A DNA stretch of 64,000 nt from the NCBI GenBank assembly GCA_000310025.1, contig FN648370.1, forward strand, positions 209,903 to 273,902, written 5' to 3'. The notes under the pieces were generated by a model, which worked only from the letters and a program-made list of their open reading frames with translations, was not told the DNA's origin and made no database searches. This DNA is from Ectocarpus siliculosus. Lineage: Eukaryota > Sar > Phaeophyceae > Ectocarpales > Ectocarpaceae. This document shows positions 1 through 10,430 of the stretch, one piece after another (positions within the stretch are counted from its first letter, which is position 1; the number at the start of each line of letters is the position of its first letter). The translations under genes were made by a program, and so were the position numbers.

Positions 1-962
1 TAGCGTGGGCGTTTTTCATCGATGGTGAGGGCGATCGTCATGGTACATGCCATTGCTGGTCGACGTTCCGTAGGATACTTTTGGGACTTGATGTTTGTGA
101 GCGGTTTCCATCTGCTTTTGCGCAAAGCTCGTTGTTGCTAACGGGCTATCATTCAATTCTCGCGTCTTGCCCGTGTTTGACTTGTAGTTCGAGCCCAGTT
201 TGTTATCAAGCTTATCGCGTTCTACTACTAACGATGCGTTTTGGGCGAGATGTGGACAGGGCTCTGCTGGGGGCCCAGATTTGGCCAGATATGGCCAGAT
301 ATGGTAGTTGGAGATGTTGATGGTACCCCTTTTTTGTCCCATCCGGGAGCGCTCTGTTGACGTCTGAGCAAAATCACACGTGTTGCAAGTTCCCAAAAAA
401 ACAAAAAACATGACTAAGGGTCTCCGCGAAAATCGATAGCTGTTGTTGTTGTTGTTGTCTTCACATTAAAAACCGTTCCGTTCTCTCTACCCAGCACCCT
501 CTTCTGTCCGTACTAGTCTAACACTTGACGGGGTCGATTCCCGTGGGCACAGGCTAACTTACCAAAAAAATGTTATACGACAATAAATGGACCAGAAGGG
601 TCCGCAAGACAATAAAAGTCAAAGACAGATAGTCTAGGCCATTCCGCTCGCCTCTACACGCTACACTTGGTAACCCTAGATTGGAAAAAGATCGAAAAAA
701 GAAAGGGAAGAAGAAAAAGAAAAAGAAAAAGAAAAGGGAGAGAGCAGATGGAGAGGAGGGAAAGAGAAGGAGAAAGACACAGACAGAGAAAGACACACGC
801 CTAAGCGTCAGACAACAAACAAACAAACAGAAAACACAAAACATCACAAAACAACACAAGACAAAGCGGGCCGCTCGTGCTAGCCCTTGCACGTCATCGC
901 TCGCGGGGGGTTGGTGCACTGGTGCAGTGCCGGGGGGGGGGGGGATAAGTCAAGCAAGGCGT
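1..962. other. Gene-free stretch with low-complexity DNA
   Basis: No coding region is supported here; the open frames are short and lack any recognisable domain or exon signals. It contains a short imperfect repeat of a CCAGATATGG unit near 281-305, a (TGT)n stretch near 441-458, an almost pure purine tract at about 681-800 rich in GAAAAA units, and a run of 13 G at 932-944. A diverged dispersed repeat copy lies at 470-535. Confidence 0.6.
470..535 (+). repeat. Dispersed repeat family A, copy 1
   Basis: This segment shares the ordered words CCGTTCCG, CTCTCTA, CCAG, ACC, CTTC, CTGTC and TAGTCTAACACTTGAC with 3346-3413. The downstream GGGTCGATTCCCG resembles a tRNA B box, so the family could be tRNA-derived, but no A box was found at the right spacing. 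Function unknown. Confidence 0.5.
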
Positions 963-1790
963 TCACTTCGGCACGGTGTTTCGCGCCACTAGGTCCGCCT
1001 CTTCGCGTTTCCTGCGTTTCCTCGCCGTCTCGTCCGTCTGCTGTACCCCTCCCACCCCCGTGGTTGCTGCCGTGTCCGTGTTGTTATCGGGTTTCTTGTT
1101 TGGTTTGAGCGCTCGTTGTCGGCTAGCCACCTCTTCCTTCTTTTGCCAGGAGGCCATGAACCTCTTAGCAGTACCCCTGTATGCTACGAGACCCCCCGGT
1201 CCATCTTCGCTGCTTCCATCCAAGTTGTTTCCGGGACTCCGAAGAAGCTTGACTCGGCATCCGTAGATCCGTGCTCTGCTTCGATCATCTTCAGGTCGTT
1301 CTTCAGGCACATCTGCCAGTTTTCTCCGGTTTCCCCCTGCCTGGGTCCTCCCTCCCCACCAGTTCGCCAAGCATCACCCGTTTCGGGCGTCGTCGGTCTG
1401 GCTGCCTTGCCAACGCTCCCACGAACAGCAGGCACCGTTGCTGGATATGGTTTTCACGCTCTGGCACCCTACCCTCTTTATGGTCTGGGCGTAGGAAAGC
1501 TGCCGATAGGTGCCCTTCTTGCGCTGGTAACCGATAACTCGCAGGAGCAGTCGGTGGTGTATCGTCCGCAACGTCCGGTATTGGTCTTGACGTGGGGCCC
1601 ATGTCATGCAGCCGTACAGCAGTGCCTCCATCGCCTCGGCCTGGAGCAGGCGAGTCTTCAGTCGGAACGGTGCTTTCGGCCTGTCGAAGAGCTCCTGACT
1701 ATATCTCCTGACGCACGCCCACGCTGCTCTGCTCCGGTAATTGATCTCCCGGGTGAGGTCGCCATGTTCGTTGACGAGGCCACCTAGGTA
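963..1790 (-). pseudogene. Non-LTR (LINE) retrotransposon reverse transcriptase, 3' remnant
   Basis: Read on the minus strand from about 1790 downwards, three overlapping frames spell the C-terminal part of a LINE-type endonuclease/reverse-transcriptase polyprotein. Recognisable pieces are YLGGLVNE, ALLYGCMTWAPRQ, LRTIHHRLLLRVIGY and, near the end, RFMASWQKKEEVASRQRALK. This is the region after the RT palm and thumb that is typical of LINE copies found scattered through algal and oomycete genomes. The catalytic YxDD region and the endonuclease are absent, so the copy is 5'-truncated, as LINE insertions usually are. Frame changes near 1500 and 1240 and a further one upstream of the YLGG block (about 1795) show that it is dead. 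No intact target duplication or poly(A) tail was identified. Confidence 0.8.
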
Positions 1791-2320
1791 CGGATTTCAG
1801 TCGTCTGGGCATACCTCTGCCCTGCTGCCTCGATGATCAGCGGTGGCGGCGGGGGGGCGGTGGTGTTGTTGTGACTGTGGTGTGCCCCTAACCTTGTAGG
1901 CTAATCCTATCGTCACATCTATCTCCGACGCGCAGAGCGATTATTACGAATCCATCTGTGGGGGTGCTTTTTGTGCGTGAAACTTTGTGCACCCATCACC
2001 AGTCAAAAATGCTGTGAAGTTGGTGGTGTATGAATCATCACCAATCAGTCACAATGAATGCATGGATGTGTTCCGACGGCGAAAAAAGAGAGTCATCAGT
2101 CATCAAGTGTTGTCAAGTTGTTGATGTCTGATAATTATTCAAGATAACACAAAATCCCTGGTAAGGCGAATGCAAGACCGAGTTAATGCTTTTATGCCTG
2201 GAAACCACCCAACCAAGGAAACACAACTAACTTTATTTGTCCCCCACCTTCTTGGCAATGGTATCAACATCTACAGCTCTCATTGTCAATCCGCTGTATA
2301 GAGTGGATGGGGTGGTCGCC
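1791..2320. other. Gene-free stretch
   Basis: No gene is supported. The stretch at 2058-2110 (TGTTCCGACGGCG followed by a CATCA-rich segment) resembles the outer end of the inverted family C repeat that begins at 2631, so this is probably further repeat debris. Confidence 0.5.
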
Positions 2321-2467
2321 GACAAACATATATATGCGCGCGCGGGTAAACAAGAACAAAAACCTGTAACCGCGAAATGCGGTGGAATAAGGCTGACAAA
2401 CATATATATGCGCGCGCGCGTAAAACAAGAACAAAATAGCTGTAACCATCAAACGCGGTGGAATAAG
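2321..2467. repeat. Two tandem copies of a 74-base unit (family D)
   Basis: A unit of about 74 bases that starts with GACAAACATATATATGCGCG and contains AACAAGAACAAAA and a GCGGTGGAATAA segment occurs twice in a row, at about 2321-2393 and 2395-2467. The same words occur in reverse complement around 11.9, 12.45 and 13.45 kb, next to TATTCCGCCG and GCGCGCGC. This is therefore a dispersed repeat rather than a local duplication only. Confidence 0.7.
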
Positions 2468-2630
2468 CACACTCCGCGGTGCAGGTGACAGAGGAGGTGT
2501 GCCTCTAACCTCTCGTCAGCAGGCTAATCCCTGGCGAATTCCGTTGTAGAATGGAAATTAATGGCAGGTAGGAAACTAATACACACGTTGGCGTTATTGT
2601 ACAACAATGGAGGATGCATGGAAGAATGGC

Positions 2631-3175
2631 TGTGTTCCGACGAATAAAAGAAAGCCATCAATCATCAAGTTGTCAAGCGCATGCGAAATGCGGCGGAACA
2701 TACTCTCGCGTCGGAAGTTGCAGCGGTGTGGCCCGAACCTGTAGTTGGCAGGCCGAATAGGTAGACACACAGTCATTCCAGCGTCGAACAGGCTGTGCAT
2801 GCATCCTGTTGTAGATTGAACGAGGCTTCAATTTGATGGCGGGTAGGCAAAGTTTAGGCACAAATTCGTCGAGATCGGAGCAATCGGAGCAATTTGGTGC
2901 CGGAAGCACCTGCTGCAAGCTCGTGTTTCGTGCTTGAGAGGGCCGTTCACCGACACAGCCAAACATTGACGCAGGAGGCGCCAATCAAGCTGAAATTTGC
3001 TGAGGGCGTCCAAAGTAGTGCAGGACGGCCGATGGTCTGATTCCTCGCGCCTCGGGCGTTCAGGTCAGAAAAGTGCGTGGTTCGGAGCTTCGGAGTGATC
3101 GTGATCATTCATTCATTCACATTTTCTTTTTACCGTTCTGTGAGACCTCTAGAGACCGTAACGGTCTCCTAGAGG
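2631..3175 (+). repeat. Dispersed repeat family C, plus-oriented copy
   Basis: This roughly 545-base segment is matched in reverse complement at 12685-13251. Shared landmarks in order are TGTTCCGACG, CATCAATCATCAA, GCATGCG, a CAGGCCG/TTCGACGC section, GATCGGAGCA, GGAGGCGCCAATC, AGTGCAGGACGGCCGATGG, TTCGGAGC and the end GACCTCTAGAGACCGTA. The end itself is a small palindrome (CCTCTAGAGACCGTAACGGTCTCCTAGAGG-like, 3146-3175). Divergence is substantial with indels, so both copies are old. No coding capacity was recognised; a non-autonomous transposon is the likeliest origin. Confidence 0.75.
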
Positions 3176-3345
3176 AAATAGAAACACAGATCTTCTTCTG
3201 CCCGGGAATTGTTAGATGAGCCAGAAAAAACACATTAAAATAAAAGTACTCCGTATGTATGTATGCAATATCCCGCAATAAAATACTGCGGTGTTGTTGT
3301 CTTCATTCACATCATGTCGTTAGCCACGTCGGAAATACATCAAAC

Positions 3346-3413
3346 GCCGTTCCGACCTCCTCTCTATCCAGTACCTTCGTCTGTCAGCACGTTAGTCTAA
3401 CACTTGACAGCGT
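3346..3413 (+). repeat. Dispersed repeat family A, copy 2
   Basis: Diverged copy of the segment at 470-535, ending in TTAGTCTAACACTTGACAGCG. It stops about 25 bases before the left end of the Tc1/mariner-type element at 3440. Confidence 0.5.
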
Positions 3414-3439
3414 CATGACAGGGGAAAATCCTCGCGGTA

Positions 3440-4586
3440 CAGTCGTAGGCCCTCTATAAGGCGGGCTATATAAGGCGGGTGCCCGCTATAGGGCGGGTGA
3501 AACCCCTTGGCACAGACAGGACCCGCTATAGGGCGGGACCCGCCGTATAGGGGTACCGGCCCTGTATAGGGCGGGTGTGAACCCCTGGAGACCTCGATAG
3601 GGCGGGTCACACAGTCCCGCCCTGCCCTGCTGGGCAAATACATACACCTCGCAGCAGCAGCAGCAGCACAGCACACCCCTACCACACAGCATACCCTAAG
3701 TTAGGGAGTTCTTTTGAGCGAGGATATGGGTTTGGTTCTTGGACCTCGTGCAGCGGTGCTATACCGCTTTGCGTGAGGGGCCTCAAGTAAGGAGCAGAGA
3801 TCACACCGTGCGAGCATGTCGTAAATGTGCCATCCTGAATGCAGTCCAGCGGTGTGCGTATCTGTCAGCGAGAAGCGCTTCGGTACCGCAAAAATAGGGC
3901 AGCGTCGTATGGGATGTTTATTATTGTCCTCTTTCTCTCCTTTTTCCGCCCCCTTTCATTTCTTGTTTTCGTTTCAGTCGGCATTTTCGCCACCGCCGAC
4001 AATACTCCCCCCTTCGCGTTTAATTTGAATGGTGTCATTAGGTGTGCGTCGCAAGCTGCAAGCTTCCATATAGCCCCGGATCGGGCCTCTTTCAGGTAGA
4101 AATGCTGCAAGCGCTGGTTTCATGTGATGACAACAAAAAAAGCAAGGCTTCGTTTTTCGGAACATACAGTACGCTACAGTAATCGGTTGACCACGGCACA
4201 CCAAACGGACGAAATACCACAAACTTCGGCAGCCGCTGTAGAATACGGTGTGGCTACATTTATTTCAGCCATGTGTACCTTGTTTTCGGCTCGCTGAGAG
4301 GGGCGTGCTTCTGAATGCACGGCGCATGTTACCGAGACACATTGTTGCTAGTTGGGCTATCTTTTACACCACTGATGCAGAGACAGACGTTCCTTTCCTC
4401 CTCTATCACGTCAAAGGTCCCTCATAACCATCAATAGGGCGGGTACCCGCCCTATATAGGGTATTTCAAACCCTGAATAGGGCGCACTGCGCCCTATACA
4501 GGCCAGATTCTATATAGGGCGGGTACCCTGTATAGGGCGGGTGAATCGGGCTGGCGTATACCCGCCTTATAGAGGGCCTACGACTG
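3440..4586. mobile_element. Tc1/mariner/pogo-type non-autonomous element with TA target duplication
   Basis: The left end CAGTCGTAGGCCCTCTATAA (3440) is repeated exactly in reverse complement at the right end (to 4586), a perfect terminal inverted repeat of about 26 bases. Both ends are flanked by TA (3438-3439 and 4587-4588), the target preference of the Tc1/mariner superfamily. Subterminal regions at 3456-3610 and 4430-4560 are packed with both orientations of TATAGGGCGGG, often as CCCGCCCTATA palindromes, a structure that could bind a transposase many times. The 1,147-base interior has no recognisable DDE transposase, so the copy would depend on a transposase supplied elsewhere. The family assignment rests on termini and TA only. 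Confidence 0.8.
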
Positions 4587-4588
4587 TA

Positions 4589-5010
4589 TATCAGGACACC
4601 GCACGCACTATACTACTGTAATACTTCTTGTATTGAGTGTTGTGGGCAATCTAAGCTTTTATTTCTACAGGTAAAATGTAGGTAGTAGCCAAAATCCCGT
4701 GAAAAGCGTTTTTACCGCGCGGTGTATCGGAACCCACACTAACGACCACGGGCCGCAGTAAATCGGGCCAAGACTGACTGTACGGACTCATAAAAATATA
4801 GTCTTTGAAAAAGGATATTCGAGATACATATATACATACATACTTGCATAGATAGCATCATCACCGGTGCCGCACATCCGTCCAACGAGACATTTCTTCT
4901 CACCTGATAGGTCTGCCTGTCTCAGGGCACAACCATCAAGAGCGCTTCTTTTTGCTTTCAGGGACAGGTTGCGCCAATTTATACATATATATACCTACTA
5001 CACCGGCCGG
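4589..5010. other. Gene-free stretch
   Basis: I see no gene, RNA or clear repeat. A short A/T-rich stretch with ATACATA units lies near 4825-4850. Confidence 0.5.
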
Positions 5011-5085
5011 TCGCCCCGGTGGTCTAGTGATAGCCTCGACACCGCTACACTGGCAAGGTCGTGAGTTCGAATCCCCATGGGTTTT
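5011..5085 (+). mobile_element. tRNA-derived SINE head (S1)
   Basis: An A-box-like TGGTCTAGTGATAGCC (5020-5035) is followed 28 bases later by a B-box-like GAGTTCGAATCCCC (5063-5076), the internal RNA polymerase III promoter layout of a tRNA. The flanks cannot form a seven-pair acceptor stem and the arm between the boxes is not tRNA-like, so this is not a working tRNA gene. Similar heads recur at 5571, 10110 (minus) and 10212, which points to a tRNA-headed SINE family. Confidence 0.7.
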
Positions 5086-5570
5086 GTGCGAAGGTGTACC
5101 GATTCTGGTAAGTAAAAGTCAATCGACGGATACCCTGCGAATCGGGTCCTCCTTAACTTATCACTCTCTCCACCATTATTTACCCTCAACTGGGAACCTC
5201 TTGTGGCCAGCACGGGTAATTAATTCGATGGAAGTGTCACAAGGTTCTTTGTAGGATCGACTCCAATAATATCAAAAACAATAAGAAAAAAGAGAATCAG
5301 CAGGATGCGATAGCCCAAAGGAATAAGAAATCCGTTTTGTTTTAGGAAATTGGCCGACTTCGGCTGGTCCTTCTGCCTAGCTTAAGAAATTGAAGCTCGA
5401 CGCGATTGACGTTTCTTATCTTCGGGCCCTATCTGTATGTTAATAGCAAGGGTGGTGGTTGAAGCATGCGCACAGCACACCACGTAGGGCACGAAGCTGG
5501 AAATAGTTCCGACCACTACTTACTGCAATTTATTTCTTCTCTCTGTGTGTTTTTTTTTTCTCAGAAATTG

Positions 5571-5650
5571 CCGGTCACCCCGGTGGTCTAGTTGGTGTCC
5601 TCGAAACCTTCTAGAGGTCAGGTCAGGGGTTCGAATCCCGGCGTAAACCC
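5571..5650 (+). mobile_element. tRNA-derived SINE head (S2)
   Basis: The leader GTCACCCCGGTGGTCTAG is nearly the same as in S1 (GTCGCCCCGGTGGTCTAG). The A-box-like part is 5584-5600 and the B box GGGTTCGAATCCCG is 5627-5640. It is preceded by a T-rich run at about 5550-5560. It diverges from S1 between the boxes and has no tRNA acceptor stem. Confidence 0.7.
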
Positions 5651-8600
5651 CTTCTTTATGGAAACAGAATTTGGCAAACACATCTTGGCATTTTGACCCA
5701 AGATTTGCTCACAATATACCTTCGCCAACATTTGCACATCGCGATTTATAGGGGAAATATGTTGAATGATGAAAAAGCGGCGTGTTGTTCCTCTCTTCTG
5801 CTTGAAGTTGATGAAGGCACAACAGCCACTTGGTCCACAGAAAATGCCAAGGTGTGGCGAAAAGCGAGCATGACACAGTTGTAGAAGGGGCGTCCCTCCC
5901 CGAGCTGTATTGCCTCAACACTATGGGTCGATACCACAAGTAGCGATGGGCGCCTACCTGGGGTGCAAAATAGAACCCATTGCCCACGAGCTCATGTCAA
6001 GCGGAGAAACAAAATTGTTCCATTGCTGTCCAACTGACAAGAAAGTGCATCAACCCCAAGCCGATGACACCCGTGCACGTATCTCACTATGTAGCAGGCG
6101 TACCGAGGTCAAAATTCCGGCGCTGTCATCTGCACTCACGGATCTGGCTCGGGTACAAACGGATTGGGTGTGGGGTGATTCGATGAAGAAATAGAAGCGT
6201 CGCACAAAACAGAGGTGTGTTGGCAAAACGTTCCTCCTTCTCTATTTTTCTACTTAAAAAAAAAAGGTACTCTTTGAACGTACGTCGTTGGTCATGACGC
6301 ACGTGGAACGAGCCAGGGCAACAAATACGCTTTTTTTTCGCGCGCCTTGGTCGTTTTCGTTCGCTGTCGGCGCCCGTGGCGCGGACACAGTGACGCCAAG
6401 GTGGGCTAGAGACCCTGGCGAGTGTGCCACGTGCAGATTTCATGGCGTCATGGAACGATAAGTTTGACTGACCTTCGGTGATCGCGCCGCACCCAGGCCA
6501 GATTTGTTCCGCCGCCTCAAGATTAGTCGGAAGGCTCGTTTCGACAGATTTTGGCTCAAGATTAGTTCGAAAGGGCAGATTTCGGGCCTCGAGAAATTTT
6601 GGACAATAGAGGGAATCCACGTGTTGTTGAAATGACGTGAAAGATTGACATTTCAGGAAGTTTTGACGTGAAGAGGTTGCGCCGCTTTTTTTGGGGCAAA
6701 CTCTGACGGCGAAATTTTTGTGAGGAAGCGTCAAAATTAAATTTCACCCAAACTTAAACCGACGCGAAAAGATTGACGCTTCAAACATCGCCAGACTGTG
6801 GCTCACACACGCTTGCTCTGCTGCGGTCTGCTGTGCGCGGTCAGCAGCGAACACATTGGCCATGCCTATACTGATTGCTCCTAGCGGTCCTGCACCCACG
6901 CGTCTCGGCAGTTCTCACGGCGGCCAAGTGGCCAGACGCGCGTGTTCGGCGCGCGCGTTCGGTAGATGCGCCGTCGCGATTGCGCACGGGCTTTCAGCAG
7001 CAAAAAGGGGCATAGGCAGGGGAGTGATTGGGGGAGTCTCGCCCTCGAAGGGAGCACATGGAGAGGAGTAAGGGAGGGTACACGGACTTTGCCAGTCAGT
7101 AGGTGCATTTCGCCCGCCCCCTCACGGGGCTCGGTGCTCTGCTGCCGCAGTGACATCGGTATATACACAGCAGTGCAGCGAGCAGCTGCCTTACTCATCA
7201 GCAACGAACGGCAGGTTGACGCCTGGGAAGTCGCAGTTTGACGCCTGGGAAATGTCGCCGCGGCAAAGGAGGGAAGGTCGGCGGGATGAGGCGAAGGGGT
7301 ACACCTAGTCTCCTGGGAGCCTGGGGGTGTGAGTCTTCGCTTCGGAATGTCGACCCTGGGTGGCAGCCCGAACCAACCTTGAACTCTACCTCCACCATTT
7401 TTTTTTTTCACCTCTCACGTGTCAACGGGCACACGCGGTGCGAATTTTTTCCCGTCAAAACCCTCAACCGTCACTTTATGTTGGCGTCAATCCTCAACGG
7501 TCAAAATTCCGCGTCAATCCATAGTGGATACCCTATAAAATATATCGGAAGATATCGCTCCCATAAATCGTGAAACTGACAGATCTTGGCCAAGATCAAG
7601 ATTTATCGACAGGTTTCGTTCCCATAAATCGGGGTTTAAGCGAGATTTTAGTGCAAAGTGAGTTTTTCTCTCGCTTCCTCTCCTGGACTAAATAGTGGAT
7701 AGCGATAGTCGTGTGTACACAAAGGGAAGAGAGTGCTGAACTCTTTTCGCATTAGAAATCGAAGGCAACGTACCGCAGGATGGGAGGGAAGAGAGGGGCC
7801 CTTCTGTGTGGCCACGGGTTGGAGGACGGCAGTAGTGCTGTGAGCGCTGATTTGAACTGAAGACAAAAAAAGAAATGCAATTTTTCGCTGAATAATGTAT
7901 CATCATCACCGTGAATTTTGTTTTAGGTTTAGGTCCGCACTACAGCAGTACACCGTACTATTGTAAGTACTGCTGCGTTGCAGAGAGATTCAGGTGGGTC
8001 CGCACCATATGACCCTACTGAGACGGTTGTGGTATGCTTGCAACATCTCAGCAACTAACGTGACTTTTAATGTGAGCTTTAATTAAGGTGCGAAAGGCAA
8101 TAAAGTGCGAAAGGTTTACTGCTTGCAACATATTCCAACAACACTCACATAGATGATCAATGTGAGCAAAAATATTCATGAAAATATATAAGTGCGAAAT
8201 GTTTTGTGGGTCCGCACTATCCTCTGTTGATTTTTTTCTCTTCAGAAGTACATTATTGATTGCAGATTATGGGAGCTGGATTGTCGTGAAGCTTGTTTTG
8301 AGTTTGTTTAGGTCGTTCTTCACATTCAACGACTTTTGTTTGGGCTGTCTGTGTGGAACTCTCTTGTCCGACCACAGGTGCAGGTTGTTATTGCTTTCCG
8401 TTGTTCTCTTTCTCTTGATAAACGCTTTCCAATCCAACAACTCACAAGATCCCAAGCACGCACGATCACAGCCGGATCGTCTGCACACTGAACAGAAGGG
8501 CACTGGCTAGGCATGGCGCCCTAATACTGGATGGAACAGAACAACACAGCTTTTTTGTCAGGTAGTGGGGTCTATGGAAATTTCTTTGGAGCAGGGCAAA

Positions 8601-9477
8601 GAAAGCAGGAACACTGTGTGTGGTCGGCAGGTGGTGGTCGTTCATGGTCGGTCGTTGATGAGTTGACATTCTCCAACAAAGTCTTGACCAATGAGGTGTG
8701 AGGTTTTTTTAGAAGTGACAATCCTTTCGTATACTCGCGTCGGGTGCAGTGATTGACTGACGCGGACTTCACGGTGCTGGAACTCGGTTCGCCCTTGGAG
8801 TCTCGAGCTCGCGACAGGGGCGTTGTGATCATAAGATTTACACGGCCAGGTCGGTGAAGACAGCAGAAAAACATGTTTGTTTACACACCGTTTTAAACCG
8901 ATTAATACCGAATTACTCCACCACAGCAGTGTCTAGAAAAAAGACTAAAAAAATGATTGCATGAATTCACAGCGACGTAACTCTACTCACCTTTGGAGTT
9001 TCGAGACTGGCCCACTCCATCCAGCGGGCGAAGACCGGCGAAAAAAATAGGCTAAAGGCGACAGCAGACTAGCACTGAAAAAAAACGTGTTGCTTTCAGA
9101 TTGAAACAATGGTGGAGGTCTTGCATCTCACGGCTCCAACAAAACTATACTTGAGTGTTTACACTGTTGTAGTATCCGTCTCACCACAACAAAATGGGGC
9201 GACTGTCGCCAATAGAAACAGGCCGAACACAACAACAGCAGCAACAACAACATCATCCCTCATCTCGAGGCCCCAACGCATGTGTGTGTATGTATATGCA
9301 TGTAACTGTTTCTATGTATTGCATTTAGGTATGCATATGTATGGGAAAAATGGCACGGGCGTGAGGCAATCTTGGCGGTGAATATGTATCGTACAACCAA
9401 CCCGGCGTCGCAAGCAGGCGTAGATCTTTTGTTGAATACCTTTGGCTAAGTACGTAGCATCGACTGCGCTTACGATT
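5651..9477. other. Gene-free stretch of 3.8 kb
   Basis: No gene is supported. The longest frame (minus, 6126-6734, 202 codons) has no domain, no exon context and a repetitive composition. There is a hairpin at 7943-7975 (CAGCAGTAC, 15-base loop, GTACTGCTG). The word GTGGGTCCGCAC occurs twice, near 7994 and 8207, and CCCATAAATCG twice, near 7559 and 7620. TTTTGACG/CGTCAA words cluster in 6650-6780 and 7430-7520. These look like remnants of repeats that I cannot delimit. Confidence 0.5.
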
Positions 9478-9600
9478 GTTACCCTTGTTGCGGCAGTAAA
9501 TGTTTTCTCGTAGATCCTTCTCAGGAGCACGCATGGCTCGTCGGTACATTATTGCGCATACCTGGGGACCGACAGGCATCCGTGGAACGTGCAATCGGCG
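9478..9600 (+). repeat. Dispersed repeat family G, copy 1
   Basis: It shares GCGGCAG, TTTTCTCG, TCCTTCTCAGG, GCACGCA, GGCTCGT, GGTA and a GGGACCGACAGGCATCCGTGG-like section with 14797-14925. Copies differ at many sites. Function unknown. Confidence 0.6.
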
Positions 9601-10109
9601 CCTAAAGCAGCCCGGACTGGCTCTATTTCGCGGGGAGGCCATCTGAACCAAATATGCCTTCGCAAGAAATACAAAACTTCTTTGCTAAAGACCTGGAAGG
9701 AAAATAATTTCCGGAGATTTGGGTTTTTGTAGTGAGGCCGGCATAACATACTGTAGGTGTGGTATATTTGTTGTTGTTTTCGTCCAATTTATGATGGCAA
9801 TAGTCCCCCCATTGTTTCGTGGTGAGACATGGTAGTACACGTGTTTCGGGGTGAGTAGAGTAGAGAGTGCTACACTTTTCAGTGTATATTGTTGTACAAC
9901 TACAACCACCCAGGGTCACACAGGACGGGGTAAACACCGGAGCTCTTGTTCTCATTTCTATTATTATTTTCGTGCCCCACGTTCCTCCTGCGGGGCGCGC
10001 TGATTTTAATTTTTTATCTCGACAAGGGTCGTGCCGTCCCTTTCCTTCGTCAACGGTGCTAACGTTAAAGTTTGTATGTTTCTCTTTCACCCGCAAAGCT
10101 GTACATTTC

Positions 10110-10195
10110 TCGCCCCATGGGGATTTGAACTCACGAATTTAACTTTGCCACGAGCCGTGTCGAGGTAAACACACTAGACCACCGGGGTGACCGAG
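10110..10195 (-). mobile_element. tRNA-derived SINE head (S3), minus strand
   Basis: In reverse complement it reads GTCACCCCGGTGGTCTAG, then 50-odd bases, then GTGAGTTCAAATCCCCATGG, the same order and spacing as S1 and S2. The B box carries A instead of G in its TTCGA core. It lies head to head with S4, 17 bases apart. Confidence 0.7.
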
Positions 10196-10211
10196 TCTTT
10201 ACCTGAAATAT

Positions 10212-10430
10212 GAAAACGAAGTTAGTCTAGTGGTGGGTAAAGTGGGACTGCCCGATTCCCTAGCAGCAGGTCGTGGGTTCGATTCTCTCTACAAGCGTTT
10301 TTTCTCTCGGGATTTTTACCCAGTGTTCTGTGTAGAGGGCGATGTAGTACACACCTACTTTGGCGTCACCGTCGACGAGAGAAAGGCATAGATAGCTGAA
10401 GAACGTTTCTCGTGATAAAAACTAAGTAGG
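10212..10430 (+). mobile_element. tRNA-derived SINE copy (S4) with 3' tail
   Basis: The A-box-like TTAGTCTAGTGGTGGGTAA is at 10222-10240 and the B box GTGGGTTCGATTCTC at 10273-10287. The tail near 10405-10424 carries TTTCTCGTGATAAAAACT, which closely matches the tail TTCTCGCGATAAAAATATCT after the B box at 47688. The shared tail supports a true SINE family with body and 3' end rather than isolated tRNA-like words. Confidence 0.65.

Noticed and set aside
3440-4586. G/C-rich palindromes as bacterial-type terminators or a CRISPR array
   Set aside because: Spacing is irregular, orientation alternates, and they lie inside a TA-flanked inverted-repeat element in a eukaryotic genome.
5011-5085. Functional tRNA genes at 5011, 5571, 10110 and 10212
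   Set aside because: A and B boxes are present but no seven-pair acceptor stem or proper anticodon arm can be drawn, and the sequences recur as a family, so they are SINE heads.
6126-6734. 202-codon minus-strand open frame
   Set aside because: No recognisable motif, repetitive composition, no exon context. Long chance frames are common in this GC-balanced DNA.
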